Source of the DNA: JAEUJM01 sp044221555
GTDB lineage: Bacteria; Actinomycetota; Acidimicrobiia; Acidimicrobiales; DATDAH01
Assembly (NCBI GenBank): GCA_044221555.1
Contig: JBGAOY010000001.1
Location: 976,921-1,040,920, forward strand
Reading direction: 5' to 3'
Length of the DNA: 64,000 bases
The stretch's first letter is position 1. The number at the start of each line of letters is the position of its first letter. Positions 1-7,956 of this stretch are shown here, in pieces. The notes beneath the pieces were generated by a model. That model was not told the DNA's origin, did no database searches, and worked only from the letters and a program-made list of their open reading frames with translations. A program made the position numbers and the translations under genes.

Positions 1-805
1 TGCCCCGGCGCTCGGCCCACTCGCAGAACCGGTCCAGGTTGCGCCGCACGTCGTCCCACGACGACCCCCGCCGGATCGACTCGTAGGTCGCTCGGCTCGC
101 GGCGTCGAGCGAGACCGACACGTCGACCGGGAGCATCGAGAGGATGCGCTCGACCCTCGGCGTCCACTGGGTGCCGTTCGTCGTCACGTGACAGCGGGTG
201 GTCAGCCCCGCGTCGACCAGCATCTCCATCACCCGCAGCGTCTCCGAGGCGAGGAAGGGCTCGCCGCCGTAGAACTTCACCCGGTCCAGGTGGGGCAGGA
301 ACGGCCGCAACTGCTCGAAGAACGCCTCCCCGTACCTCGACACCAGGGGCGGACGGTGCTCCACCTGGGAACGGATCGAGGACGACCACTCGCCGTTGCA
401 CATCACGCAGCGCAGGTTGCACGTGTTGGTGACCGACAGCTCGAGCTGGCGGGGCCAGGCCGGCTCGGGCCCGTCGACCGCGAAGCCCTCGAACCGCCGG
501 GCGTACGCCAGATCGGGCCGCCCGCCCTGCACCTGCGCGTGGCAGAAGTCGCACCCGAGGCCGAGATCGCCCGCCTCCATGGCCCGGCGCAACCGGCGGG
601 CGCCGGCGCCCCGCCAGATGTCCTCGAGCGGTGCCGCGGTGATGTTGCCCAGTGGGTGACGCTCGTTCATGCAGCACGCCCGGACGTCGCCGTGCTGGTC
701 GAGGTACATCGACGTGAAGGGCGCCCGGCAGGCCACGCCGTGCGGCGGCTCCGGCACCACGTCGCCCACCTCGCGTCGCACCGGGGACGGCAGCGACTCG
801 CGCAC
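1..805 (-). CDS. Twitch-domain radical SAM protein (partial, C-terminus cut by window edge)
   Basis: Iron-sulfur enzyme expected to cleave S-adenosylmethionine and start radical chemistry on an unknown substrate. Only about 268 residues are visible. The auxiliary-cluster (twitch/SPASM-like) cysteines come first: Cys26 in CRAPFTSMYLD, a CC pair at 44-45 and CDFC at 85-88. The radical SAM motif CNLRCVMC follows at 129-136 and a GGEPF motif near 179, so the SAM cluster site is intact. The GTG start at 805 was chosen because a TACCCT hexamer lies 6 nt upstream and the N-terminus then matches its paralogues in this window. It is divergent from the glycosyltransferase operon starting at 872, with only 66 bases between. 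Family is secure; substrate unknown. Confidence 0.85.
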   Translation of the reverse strand, partial: MRESLPSPVRREVGDVVPEPPHGVACRAPFTSMYLDQHGDVRACCMNERHPLGNITAAPLEDIWRGAGARRLRRAMEAGDLGLGCDFCHAQVQGGRPDLAYARRFEGFAVDGPEPAWPRQLELSVTNTCNLRCVMCNGEWSSSIRSQVEHRPPLVSRYGEAFFEQLRPFLPHLDRVKFYGGEPFLASETLRVMEMLVDAGLTTRCHVTTNGTQWTPRVERILSMLPVDVSVSLDAASRATYESIRRGSSWDDVRRNLDRFCEWAERRG

Positions 806-811
806 GCCACG

Positions 812-817
812 AGGGTA
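812..817 (-). promoter_or_regulatory. -10 hexamer TACCCT, leaderless start for the radical SAM gene
   Basis: On the minus strand TACCCT ends 6 nt before the GTG at 805. The same spacing recurs at many genes in the window. No convincing -35 is visible. Confidence 0.5.
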
Positions 818-859
818 CCGGAGCCCCCCGCTCCCGCATCGGGTGCGACGGCCCGGGCC

Positions 860-865
860 TACCCT
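860..865 (+). promoter_or_regulatory. -10 hexamer TACCCT, leaderless start for the glycosyltransferase operon
   Basis: TACCCT lies 6 nt before the GTG at 872, so transcription would begin at or next to the start codon. It forms a compact divergent promoter pair with the hexamer at 812-817. Confidence 0.5.
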
Positions 866-871
866 GTCGAG

Positions 872-2047
872 GTGACGCCGCCGCCCGTGCTGTTCGTGGG
901 CCACGGTGCCGACCGCACCGGCCCACCGGTGTTCCTGGCCAACTTCCAGCGCTGGCTCGCGGGCCACACCGGCACCGGGTTCGCCACCCTGCTCACCCGC
1001 GGGGGCCCGCTGCTCGGGCAGTACCGCCGACTGGGCCCGGTTCGGGTGCTCGACCCTCGGTGGACGGCCCCGCGCGTCGCGCAGCAGGGCCTCGCCCGGC
1101 TGGGACGGACGGGCGAGGCCACCGCGCTGCGCTCCCGCCGCGACCGGTGGCACCTCCGGGAGTGGCGCGATGCGTCCCTCGCCTACGTGAACACCGCCTC
1201 GCCGGCCACCCTCCGGGTGCTGGCCCAGGTGCCGAGGCCGACGACCGTGGTCGCCCACGTGCACGAGCTCGAGGTGGCGCTGCGCTACCAGCTCGATGCC
1301 GGCGAGCGGGCGCTGCTGCTCGAACGACCCGACCGCTTCGTCGCGGCGTCGCAGGCCGTGGCCGACAACCTGGTCGATCACCATGGGGTGCCCGCCGAGC
1401 GCATCACGGTGCACCACGAGTTCGTGGAGCCGATCGACGCCGTCGCCGGCGACGAGCGGCGACGCCTCCGGTCCGCCCGGGGCATCCCCCCCGACGCCTT
1501 CGTGGTGGTCGGGTCCGGCATGACCGAGTGGCGCAAGGCGCCCGACCTGTTCGTGGGCCTGGCGCGCGAGGTCCGCCGCCGCACCGACCGCCCGCTGGTG
1601 TTCCTCTGGGTGGGCGGCGCCACCGCCGGCCCCGAGTGGTGGCCGCTCGACCACGAGGCCCGCCACCTGGGTGTGGCGGACGTCGTCCGCTTCCTCGGCA
1701 GCCAGGCCGAGCCCGGCGAGTGGTTCCGGCTGGGCGACGCCTTCGCGCTCACGTCGCGGGAGGACGCGTTCCCCCTCGCCGCGCTGGAGGCGGCCACCGC
1801 CGCGGTGCCGATCGTCACCTTCGACACCGGCGGCATGGTGGAGTTCGTGGAGGCGGGCGAGGCCGGGGCAGTCGTGCCCTACCCCGACCTCGCCGCGTTC
1901 GCGGACGTGCTGGCCATCTGGGCCGGGGACGAATCCGAGCGACGTCGGCGCGCCGATGCCGCCGCCCACCACGCCCGCACCCACCACCTCACCGACGTCG
2001 CCGCGCCACGGCTGCACCGTCTCGTCGAGGACCTGCTGGCGTGCTGA
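872..2047 (+). CDS. GT-B fold glycosyltransferase (GT4-like)
   Basis: 391-residue cytosolic sugar transferase, probably using a nucleotide-sugar donor. The N-terminal half has the GHGADRTGPPVF loop and RWL helix shared with the GT genes at 3249 and 4334. The C-terminal half has EWRKAPDLF, FLWVGG and REDAFPLAALEA, an ED-x7-E motif of the kind that contacts the donor in GT4 enzymes, followed by FDTGGMVEFVEAG. GTG at 872 is the leaderless start. It is the first gene of an overlapping operon of five glycosyltransferases and a radical SAM protein. Acceptor and donor cannot be told from the sequence. A surface-glycan role is inferred from the ABC exporter at 42460-45697. Confidence 0.85.
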   Translation: MTPPPVLFVGHGADRTGPPVFLANFQRWLAGHTGTGFATLLTRGGPLLGQYRRLGPVRVLDPRWTAPRVAQQGLARLGRTGEATALRSRRDRWHLREWRDASLAYVNTASPATLRVLAQVPRPTTVVAHVHELEVALRYQLDAGERALLLERPDRFVAASQAVADNLVDHHGVPAERITVHHEFVEPIDAVAGDERRRLRSARGIPPDAFVVVGSGMTEWRKAPDLFVGLAREVRRRTDRPLVFLWVGGATAGPEWWPLDHEARHLGVADVVRFLGSQAEPGEWFRLGDAFALTSREDAFPLAALEAATAAVPIVTFDTGGMVEFVEAGEAGAVVPYPDLAAFADVLAIWAGDESERRRRADAAAHHARTHHLTDVAAPRLHRLVEDLLAC

Positions 2048-3252
2048 GGCGGAGGCGACAGCCCGACCTCCTGATCCTGGTCGACGACCTGCGCATCGAG
2101 TACGGCGGCGACGCGCAGTGGGGCTACGAGCTCTTCCTGGACCACCTGCGGGGCCTGGGCCACCGGTTCACCGTCATCACCTGGGACCGCGACCAGGCCA
2201 TCTTGGACCTCGACGGCCTGGGGACGGTTCGCTACGTCGAGGACATCAACCGCTGGCGCCTCGCGACCTGGCTGGCCGAGCATCACCTGCGCCCCCTCGC
2301 CCGGCGGATGCGCCACGCGCGGATGCGATGGTGGTGGGCACGGGCGCACCACCCCCGATCGGTGTTGGCCATCGGCCCGGTCCGCACGGAGCTGACCCAC
2401 TACACGCCGCCCGAGGCGCACGTCGGCGTGATCATCGGCTGGCACGACCCACGCCCCCCGGCGTCGCTGGAGGCGACCCTGGCCTGGGCCGACGCCGTGC
2501 TCGCCCGCGACGACGAGACCGCCGGGCACTGCGCCGACGTGGCCCCCGCCGACGGCGCGGAGGTGCGCGTGGTCGCCACCCTCTGGCCCCGCATCGACAT
2601 GGCCCGCGAGTTCACCCCCCCGGTGCCGACCGTGCCCTCCCGCTCGGGCATCGACGACACCGCTGCGTTCGTCCTCGGCATCGGCCCCGTCAACTGGGGT
2701 GGGGGCGCCGACCAGTTCGTGGCCATGGCCGGGCGCCTGCGTCGGGCGGTGCCCGAGCGGCGCATCGAGTTCGGCTGGCTCGGCTGGCTGCCGGTCGGCC
2801 CCGACCTCTACCCGTACCAGTTCGACGTCGAGCGCCTCGGGCTCGACGACACGTTCCACTGGCTGGGCGATCGCCCAGACTGGTACGAGTTCGTGCAGCG
2901 GGCCGACGTCGTGGTGGTCACCGAGCGCCGACCGTTCCTCCCCGCCGGCGAGCCCCTCCCCTCCTTCTTCGAGGTCGAGACCCTGGTCGGCGTCTTCGAG
3001 CGCGCCGGGCGATACCTCCGGATGCCGTACACGCCACCCGACGACCCGCTCGACGCGCTCCTCGACACCGTCAACGTGCCGGTCGTGCACTACGACCTGG
3101 AGGCGGCGACCGACCTGGCGCGCGGCCGCGGCGCGAGCATCACGTACCCCGACACGGCCGCCCTCACCGCGGCAGTGGCCGCCGAGCTCGACGGCCCCCC
3201 GGCGACCGAGCGCCACGCCCTCACCTTCCTCCTCGGGCCGGGGCCGTCGTGA
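2041..3252 (+). CDS. Divergent GT-B-like glycosyltransferase
   Basis: 403 residues, starting at a GTG that overlaps the previous stop by 7 bases, so translation is probably coupled. The sequence has the two-lobe look of a GT-B enzyme (DLLILVDDLRIEYGGDAQWG near the N-terminus, GIGPVNWGGGADQFVAMAGRL opening the second lobe, FHWLGDRPDWYEFVQRADVVV later), but the acidic E-x7-E motif of its operon neighbours is missing where expected. Instead it has FFEVETLVGVFERAGRYLRMPY. It could be a transferase with different donor contacts or a partner subunit. The glycosyltransferase call rests partly on operon position. Confidence 0.65.
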   Translation: MLRRRRQPDLLILVDDLRIEYGGDAQWGYELFLDHLRGLGHRFTVITWDRDQAILDLDGLGTVRYVEDINRWRLATWLAEHHLRPLARRMRHARMRWWWARAHHPRSVLAIGPVRTELTHYTPPEAHVGVIIGWHDPRPPASLEATLAWADAVLARDDETAGHCADVAPADGAEVRVVATLWPRIDMAREFTPPVPTVPSRSGIDDTAAFVLGIGPVNWGGGADQFVAMAGRLRRAVPERRIEFGWLGWLPVGPDLYPYQFDVERLGLDDTFHWLGDRPDWYEFVQRADVVVVTERRPFLPAGEPLPSFFEVETLVGVFERAGRYLRMPYTPPDDPLDALLDTVNVPVVHYDLEAATDLARGRGASITYPDTAALTAAVAAELDGPPATERHALTFLLGPGPS

Positions 3253-4337
3253 CCGGCCCGAAGGTGCGCTTCATCGTGCACGAGGGGCGCCGCTCGGGCC
3301 CGCCGATCTACGCGCTCCACGTCCTGCGCTGGCTCGCGGCCCACACCGATCTCGACCTGGGGGTGGTGCTCTCGACCGGTGGGCCCCTCGAGCCCGAGTT
3401 CGCCGCCATCTGCCCCACGCGCGACCACGCCACCGACCCCGAGGGCGGGCTGGCCCTGCTCGAGGAGGCCGACCTCGCCTACGTCAACACCGCCATCAGC
3501 ATCCAACTGCTGCGCGAGACCGGCTACCGGCCCCCCATCGTGCTGACCCACATCCACGAGCTGGAGATCGGGCTCCGGTACTGGTTGGCGCCGGAGGACC
3601 GGCGGTTGATCCTCGAGGCGACCGACCGTTTCCTCGTGGGCCCGCGGTGCGCGGTGGACAACCTGGTTTCCAACCACGGCGTGCCCCGCGCCAAGATCGG
3701 CCAAGTGGCCTACTTCGTCCCGCCCGGCGCGTCGACGCCCTCGGGCGCCGCGCCCCGTCGCGAGCTGGGGATCGGCGACGACACGGTGCTCGTGGGCATG
3801 TGCGGGGCGCGGGAGTGGCGCAAGGCCCCCGACCTGTTCTCGCACCTCGCGTGGCACTGCGGGCGCCTGGCACCCGAGCTCGACGTGCGGTTCCTCTGGG
3901 TGGGCAGCCCCATCCCCACCGGACCGCACTGGGACGAGGCGGGCGAGCTCGACCTGCTGCACCTCGGCGACCGTCTCACCTTCGTCGAGGACCAACCCGA
4001 CCCCGACCCGTGGCTGGCGGCGCTGGACGTGTACGCGCTGACCTCGCGGGAGGACAACTTCCCGCTGGCCTGCCTCACGGCCTGCTCGTTCGGCGTGCCC
4101 GCGGTCACCTTCGACGGCGGCGGCATCGCCGAGCTGGTGCGAGCGTCGGGAGGCGGCCGCGTGGTGGCCTACCCCGAGGTCGAGCACATGGCGGCCGAGA
4201 TCGTCGACCTGGCCCGTGACCGCGCCCGGCGCCGCCGGCTGGGCGAGCGGGCCCGAAGCCACGTGGCCGCCCGCCACGGCCTCGACCGGTGCGCGCGCCA
4301 GGTCGCCGACGAGATCTCGGCGCTGGTGCGGCGATGA
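3249..4337 (+). CDS. GT-B glycosyltransferase (GT4-like)
   Basis: 362 residues. GTG start overlaps the upstream TGA (GTGA). N-terminal HEGRRSGPPIYALHVLRWL and the central THIHELEIGLRYWL match the paralogues at 872 and 4334. The donor-side motif reads REDNFPLACLTA: the second acidic residue of the ED-x7-E pattern is Thr here, although the following FDGGGIAELV is kept. REWRKAPDLF is conserved. The enzyme may therefore be weakened or altered in donor binding. It is co-transcribed with the glycosyltransferases on both sides, which suggests successive sugar additions. Confidence 0.8.
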   Translation: MTGPKVRFIVHEGRRSGPPIYALHVLRWLAAHTDLDLGVVLSTGGPLEPEFAAICPTRDHATDPEGGLALLEEADLAYVNTAISIQLLRETGYRPPIVLTHIHELEIGLRYWLAPEDRRLILEATDRFLVGPRCAVDNLVSNHGVPRAKIGQVAYFVPPGASTPSGAAPRRELGIGDDTVLVGMCGAREWRKAPDLFSHLAWHCGRLAPELDVRFLWVGSPIPTGPHWDEAGELDLLHLGDRLTFVEDQPDPDPWLAALDVYALTSREDNFPLACLTACSFGVPAVTFDGGGIAELVRASGGGRVVAYPEVEHMAAEIVDLARDRARRRRLGERARSHVAARHGLDRCARQVADEISALVRR

Positions 4338-5536
4338 CGGTGCGGGCACCGAGGCGGTTCCGCAAGGGCCGGGTGCTGTTCATGTCGCACGCGGCCGAGC
4401 GCACCGGCCCGCCCATCATCATGTTGCACCTCGCCCGCTGGCTGCGGGCCAACACCGATCTCGACTTCGAGCTGCTGTTCCTGCAGGGCGGCGAGCTCGA
4501 GGAGGAGTTCCGGTCGTTGGCCCGGGTGTGGATCCTGGACGAGTGGGACCCGCCGCGACCCGCGGTCGTGCTCGACTCGCTGGCCTGGAAGTTCGGCCTC
4601 GAGCGGCACGCGCCCATGATCCGGACGAGGGCCCTGCGGTGGCGGATGCGGCGGGCGCGCCACTTCGACCTGGTGTACGTCAACACCGCCGGGAGCGTGC
4701 GCCCGCTGCGCTACCTGCCCCTCGACGACCCGATCGTGCTCACGCACGTGCACGAGCTGTCCGTCGGCCTCGACTTCCACCTGCCCCCCGAGGACCGGGA
4801 GCTGATCAGCGAGGTGACGAGGCACTACATCGCCGTGTCGGACGCGGTCGCCCACGAGACCGAGCGGGCCTTCGGCGCGGCCCCCGACGCCATCACCCGT
4901 CAGTACGGCTTCATCGAGCTGCCCCCAGAGGACGCACCGGCGGGCGAGACCGCGGCCCTGCGCCGGTCGCTGGGCATCCCCGACGATGCCGCGGTGGTGG
5001 GTGCCGCCGGCCTGACCCACTGGCGCAAGGCCCCCGACCTGTTCGTGCAGGTCGCCCGCCTCGTCCGCGAGCGTGGCCACGGGCCGATGCCCCACTTCGT
5101 CTGGGTGGGGGGCGAGTCGGGGGGCCCTGAGCTCGAGCCCGTCCGCTACGACATCGAGCACGCCGGCCTCGGCGAGCACGTGCACTTCGTGGGCCACCAG
5201 GCCGACCCCGTCCCGTGGTTCCGCCTCTTCGACGTGCTGCTCCTGCCGGCGCGCGAGGACGCGTTCCCCCTCGTGTGCCTGGAGGCGGCGTCCATCGGCG
5301 TGCCCATAGTCTGCTTCGACAACGGCGGCATGCCCGAGTTCGTGGGCGACGGCGAGCGGGGGTTCGTGGTCCCCTACCCCGATCTCGGCGCCATGGCCGA
5401 CCGCACGCTGGCGCTCCTCGACGACCCCGGCCTGCGGGAGCGCCTCGGCACCGCGGCCAAGGCCAAGGCCCGGGCCGAGAACGGTGTGGACGTGGGTGCG
5501 GCCGCGATCCACGAGGTGGTGCGGCAATGGCTCTGA
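4334..5536 (+). CDS. GT-B glycosyltransferase (GT4-like)
   Basis: 400 residues. ATG start overlaps the previous stop (ATGA). It has SHAAERTGPPIIMLHLARWL at the N-terminus, LTHVHELSVGLDFHL in the middle, THWRKAPDLF at the start of the second lobe and REDAFPLVCLEA for donor binding, followed by FDNGGMPEFVGDGERGF. All family elements are present, making it one of the two most canonical transferases of the operon. Its stop codon lies inside the first unit of a 15-bp tandem repeat that also encodes the start of the next gene. Confidence 0.85.
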   Translation: MTVRAPRRFRKGRVLFMSHAAERTGPPIIMLHLARWLRANTDLDFELLFLQGGELEEEFRSLARVWILDEWDPPRPAVVLDSLAWKFGLERHAPMIRTRALRWRMRRARHFDLVYVNTAGSVRPLRYLPLDDPIVLTHVHELSVGLDFHLPPEDRELISEVTRHYIAVSDAVAHETERAFGAAPDAITRQYGFIELPPEDAPAGETAALRRSLGIPDDAAVVGAAGLTHWRKAPDLFVQVARLVRERGHGPMPHFVWVGGESGGPELEPVRYDIEHAGLGEHVHFVGHQADPVPWFRLFDVLLLPAREDAFPLVCLEAASIGVPIVCFDNGGMPEFVGDGERGFVVPYPDLGAMADRTLALLDDPGLRERLGTAAKAKARAENGVDVGAAAIHEVVRQWL

Positions 5537-6762
5537 GGGGACGGGCTCTGAGGGGACGGGCTCTGAGGGGACGGGCTCTGACGGGACCGGCGCGGCGCGG
5601 AGGCGATCTGAGGATCCGCAGGATCGTGTTCGTCACCCTCGACGGGGCGGTGGGGGGCGGCCAGGTGTTCCTGCTGTACCTGCTGCGCTGGCTGCGCCAC
5701 CAGACCGACATCTCCACCGAGCTGCTGGCGTGGCACGGCGGGCCGCTGCTCGACCGCTACGCCGAGCTCACCCCGGTGCGGGTGCTCGACGACCTCAACG
5801 AATGGCGTCCCGCCCGCGTGTTCGAGGTGCTGGGCTTCCAGCGCCTCACCGGGCTCCTGAAGAGCAGCCGCCTGCGGTGGTGGCTGGTGCAGCGCCGCCG
5901 CGGCGACCTGCTCTACGTCAACGGGCTCGAGGCGGCCAGGATCCTCGGCTTCACCACCCTGGCCGGGCCCCGCGCGGTCGTCCACGTCCACGACATCGCG
6001 GAGCTGCACAGCGACCGGCTCACCCTGGCCGATCGCCAGCTCATCACCGAGCGTGCCGCCCTCTTCGTGGCCGCCTCGGACGAGATCGCCGAGGCCCTCC
6101 ACCGCGAGCTGGGCGTCGACCGCGACCGCATCGTCCGCCACGACTACGTGATCGCCGGCGGCACCGAAGGGCCCCTCGTGTCGCTCCACCCCCCGAGCCG
6201 GGCCGACCTGGGGATCGGTACGGACGAGCTCGTCGTGGGGTGCACCGGCCCGGCCGACTGGTGGAAGGAGCCCGAGCAGTTCGTGCTGCTGGCCTGGGCG
6301 GTGCGCCGCCGGCTGCCCGATCGCCCGCTGCGCTTCCTGTGGGTCGCCGACGACCCCGACGAGCGGCTGCTCTGGCCGCTCCGCCACGACCTGCGCAACG
6401 CCGGGATCGAGGAGTGCACCACCGTGGTGAGCGGGCCCAAGCCCTTCGACTTCCTGGCGTCCATGGACGTGCTGATCATCTCCGGACGCCACGAGCCGCC
6501 GGAGCTGCTGGTCTTCGAGGCTGTCGGCGCCGGCACGGCCGTGGTGTGCACCGACAACCTGTTGCGGGACACCCCGGCCCGGACCACCGCCGAGGTCGTG
6601 CCCTACCTCGACATCGACGCCCTCGCCGATGCGGTCGTCGCCCTGGCCACCGACGAGCCCCGGCGTCGAGCGCTCGTCGACGCGGGGTGCGAGACCGCCC
6701 GCCGGCACCACGACGTCACCGTGGGCGCCCGCCGGCTCCTGGCGGCGGTGAGCGCCACGTGA
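5527..6762 (+). CDS. GT-B glycosyltransferase (GT4-like) with repeat-derived N-terminus
   Basis: 411 residues from an ATG overlapping the previous gene by 10 bases. The first 15-20 residues come from the 15-bp repeat and read as three LRGRA units, so they are unlikely to be part of the fold; a later start is possible but no better codon is seen before RIRRIVFVTLDGA. The body keeps the family layout: LLYLLRWLRHQTD, VVHVHDIAELH, a DWWKEPEQF element in place of WRKAPDLF, and EPPELLVFEA (E-x7-E). It is the most diverged of the four GT4-like genes and immediately precedes the radical SAM gene at 6759. Confidence 0.8.
   Translation: MALRGRALRGRALRGRALTGPARRGGDLRIRRIVFVTLDGAVGGGQVFLLYLLRWLRHQTDISTELLAWHGGPLLDRYAELTPVRVLDDLNEWRPARVFEVLGFQRLTGLLKSSRLRWWLVQRRRGDLLYVNGLEAARILGFTTLAGPRAVVHVHDIAELHSDRLTLADRQLITERAALFVAASDEIAEALHRELGVDRDRIVRHDYVIAGGTEGPLVSLHPPSRADLGIGTDELVVGCTGPADWWKEPEQFVLLAWAVRRRLPDRPLRFLWVADDPDERLLWPLRHDLRNAGIEECTTVVSGPKPFDFLASMDVLIISGRHEPPELLVFEAVGAGTAVVCTDNLLRDTPARTTAEVVPYLDIDALADAVVALATDEPRRRALVDAGCETARRHHDVTVGARRLLAAVSAT
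5530..5589 (+). repeat. 15-bp tandem repeat, three perfect copies plus a partial fourth
   Basis: Unit GCTCTGAGGGGACGG at 5530-5544, 5545-5559 and 5560-5574, then a degenerate copy. The first TGA is the stop of the upstream gene. In the downstream frame the repeat encodes LRGRA units. Copy number could vary by slippage without shifting frame. Confidence 0.9.
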
Positions 6763-7898
6763 CCCGGGTGCGGCTGCGCCGCCGTCGTTCCGCCCCGTCG
6801 GGTCCGGCGGGCGCGCCGCTGTTCTGCCGGCTGCCCTTCACCGAGGTGTGCATCGACGAGGCCGGCGACGTGTGGCCCAACTGCTGCCCGGACTGGGTCG
6901 AGTTCCCGCTCGGCAACCTGCTCGAGCAGTCGTGGGACCAGGTCTGGAACGGCAGCCGGGCCCAGGAGATGCGCCGGTCCATGCACGACGGGTCGCTCCG
7001 CCACTGTGACGGCGGCTGGTGCCCGCACATGCAGGCGGCGCGTGGTGGCCCGGGCGACCACATCGTCTCGCCGCACGACGACCGGGCGCGGCTCGGCCTC
7101 CCCGACGAGGCGCTCGCGGGGGCCGTCGAGATGGTGGCCGGGCCGTCGAACGTGGGCATGCACTACGAGCCCAGCTGCAACCTCGCCTGTCCGACCTGTC
7201 GGAGCGACATCGAGATGGTGAGCGGCGAGGCCGCCGAGCGCATGCGGCGCCTGCACCACGCGGTCGAGACCCAGGTGCTCCCCCACCCTCGCGTCATCAG
7301 CATGACCGGCACCGGCGACCCCTTCGCCAGCAAGTTCCTCCGCGAGTTCCTCATCGGGTTCGACCGCGACCGGTTCCCGGGCATCGAGACCATCCATCTC
7401 CACACCAACGCCATCCTCTGGACCCCCGCGCTGTGGGCCCGCATGACCGGTCTGCACGACATCGACGTCACCACCGACATCTCCATCGACGCCGCCCGGC
7501 CCGCCACCTACGAGCTCGTCCGCCGACCGGCCCGGTGGGAGCGCCTGGTCGAGAACCTGGACTTCATCGGCACCGTGCCCAACGTCGGCAGCATCGGCGT
7601 CTCCATGACGGTCTCTCAGGCGAACATGGCCGAGATCGTCGAGTTCCACGACCTGGGAACCCGCCTGGCCGCCGCCAGCGACAAGTTCACCTTCGTCGAG
7701 TACAAGCGCGTGCGGCGCCGCATGCACCACGACGACGAGGCCTGGCGGGCGATGGGGCTCGAGCACCTCGACGCCGCCGATCGCGACCTGCTCGGCGCCC
7801 AGCTCGCCGAGCTGGAGCAGCGCCGGCGCGCCGGCGCCGAGCCCGAGATCCGTTCGAACCTCGCCGAGTTCGCCGACGTCGCCGACCTCGCCGTCTGA
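6759..7898 (+). CDS. Radical SAM protein with N-terminal Cys-rich twitch-like region
   Basis: 379 residues. GTG start overlaps the last glycosyltransferase (GTGA). The N-terminal region carries Cys23 (FCRLPFTEVC), NCCPDW and HCDGGWCPH, resembling the auxiliary-cluster region of the other radical SAM genes, with the LGNLLEQSWDQVWNG segment aligning with their LGN...IWxG element. The SAM-cluster motif is CNLACPTC at 140-147, with PTC replacing the VMC of the other enzymes, and GTGDPF stands where they have GGEPF. It is thus a separate subfamily. No C-terminal PAS-like domain is present. Being last in the glycosyltransferase operon, it probably acts on a sugar intermediate or a substituent of the glycan (inference). 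Confidence 0.85.
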   Translation: MTRVRLRRRRSAPSGPAGAPLFCRLPFTEVCIDEAGDVWPNCCPDWVEFPLGNLLEQSWDQVWNGSRAQEMRRSMHDGSLRHCDGGWCPHMQAARGGPGDHIVSPHDDRARLGLPDEALAGAVEMVAGPSNVGMHYEPSCNLACPTCRSDIEMVSGEAAERMRRLHHAVETQVLPHPRVISMTGTGDPFASKFLREFLIGFDRDRFPGIETIHLHTNAILWTPALWARMTGLHDIDVTTDISIDAARPATYELVRRPARWERLVENLDFIGTVPNVGSIGVSMTVSQANMAEIVEFHDLGTRLAAASDKFTFVEYKRVRRRMHHDDEAWRAMGLEHLDAADRDLLGAQLAELEQRRRAGAEPEIRSNLAEFADVADLAV

Positions 7899-7944
7899 CC
7901 ACGCGCCCGGGCGGGCGGCTGCCGCCCGGACACGGGCGCGCTCG

Positions 7945-7950
7945 TAGACT
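7945..7950 (+). promoter_or_regulatory. -10 hexamer TAGACT upstream of an apparent ATC start
   Basis: TAGACT is followed by exactly 6 nt and then ATC at 7957, in frame with the radical SAM gene. The spacing equals that at 860/872, 33898/33910 and 53884/53896. Confidence 0.45.
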
Positions 7951-7956
7951 CGTGGC

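Noticed and set aside
3090..4349. Long open frames antisense to the glycosyltransferase genes (also at 1879-3216, 5374-6711 and elsewhere)
   Set aside because: Their His/Arg/Val/Gly-rich, low-complexity translations mirror the sense codons and show no domain; they are expected shadows in high-GC DNA.
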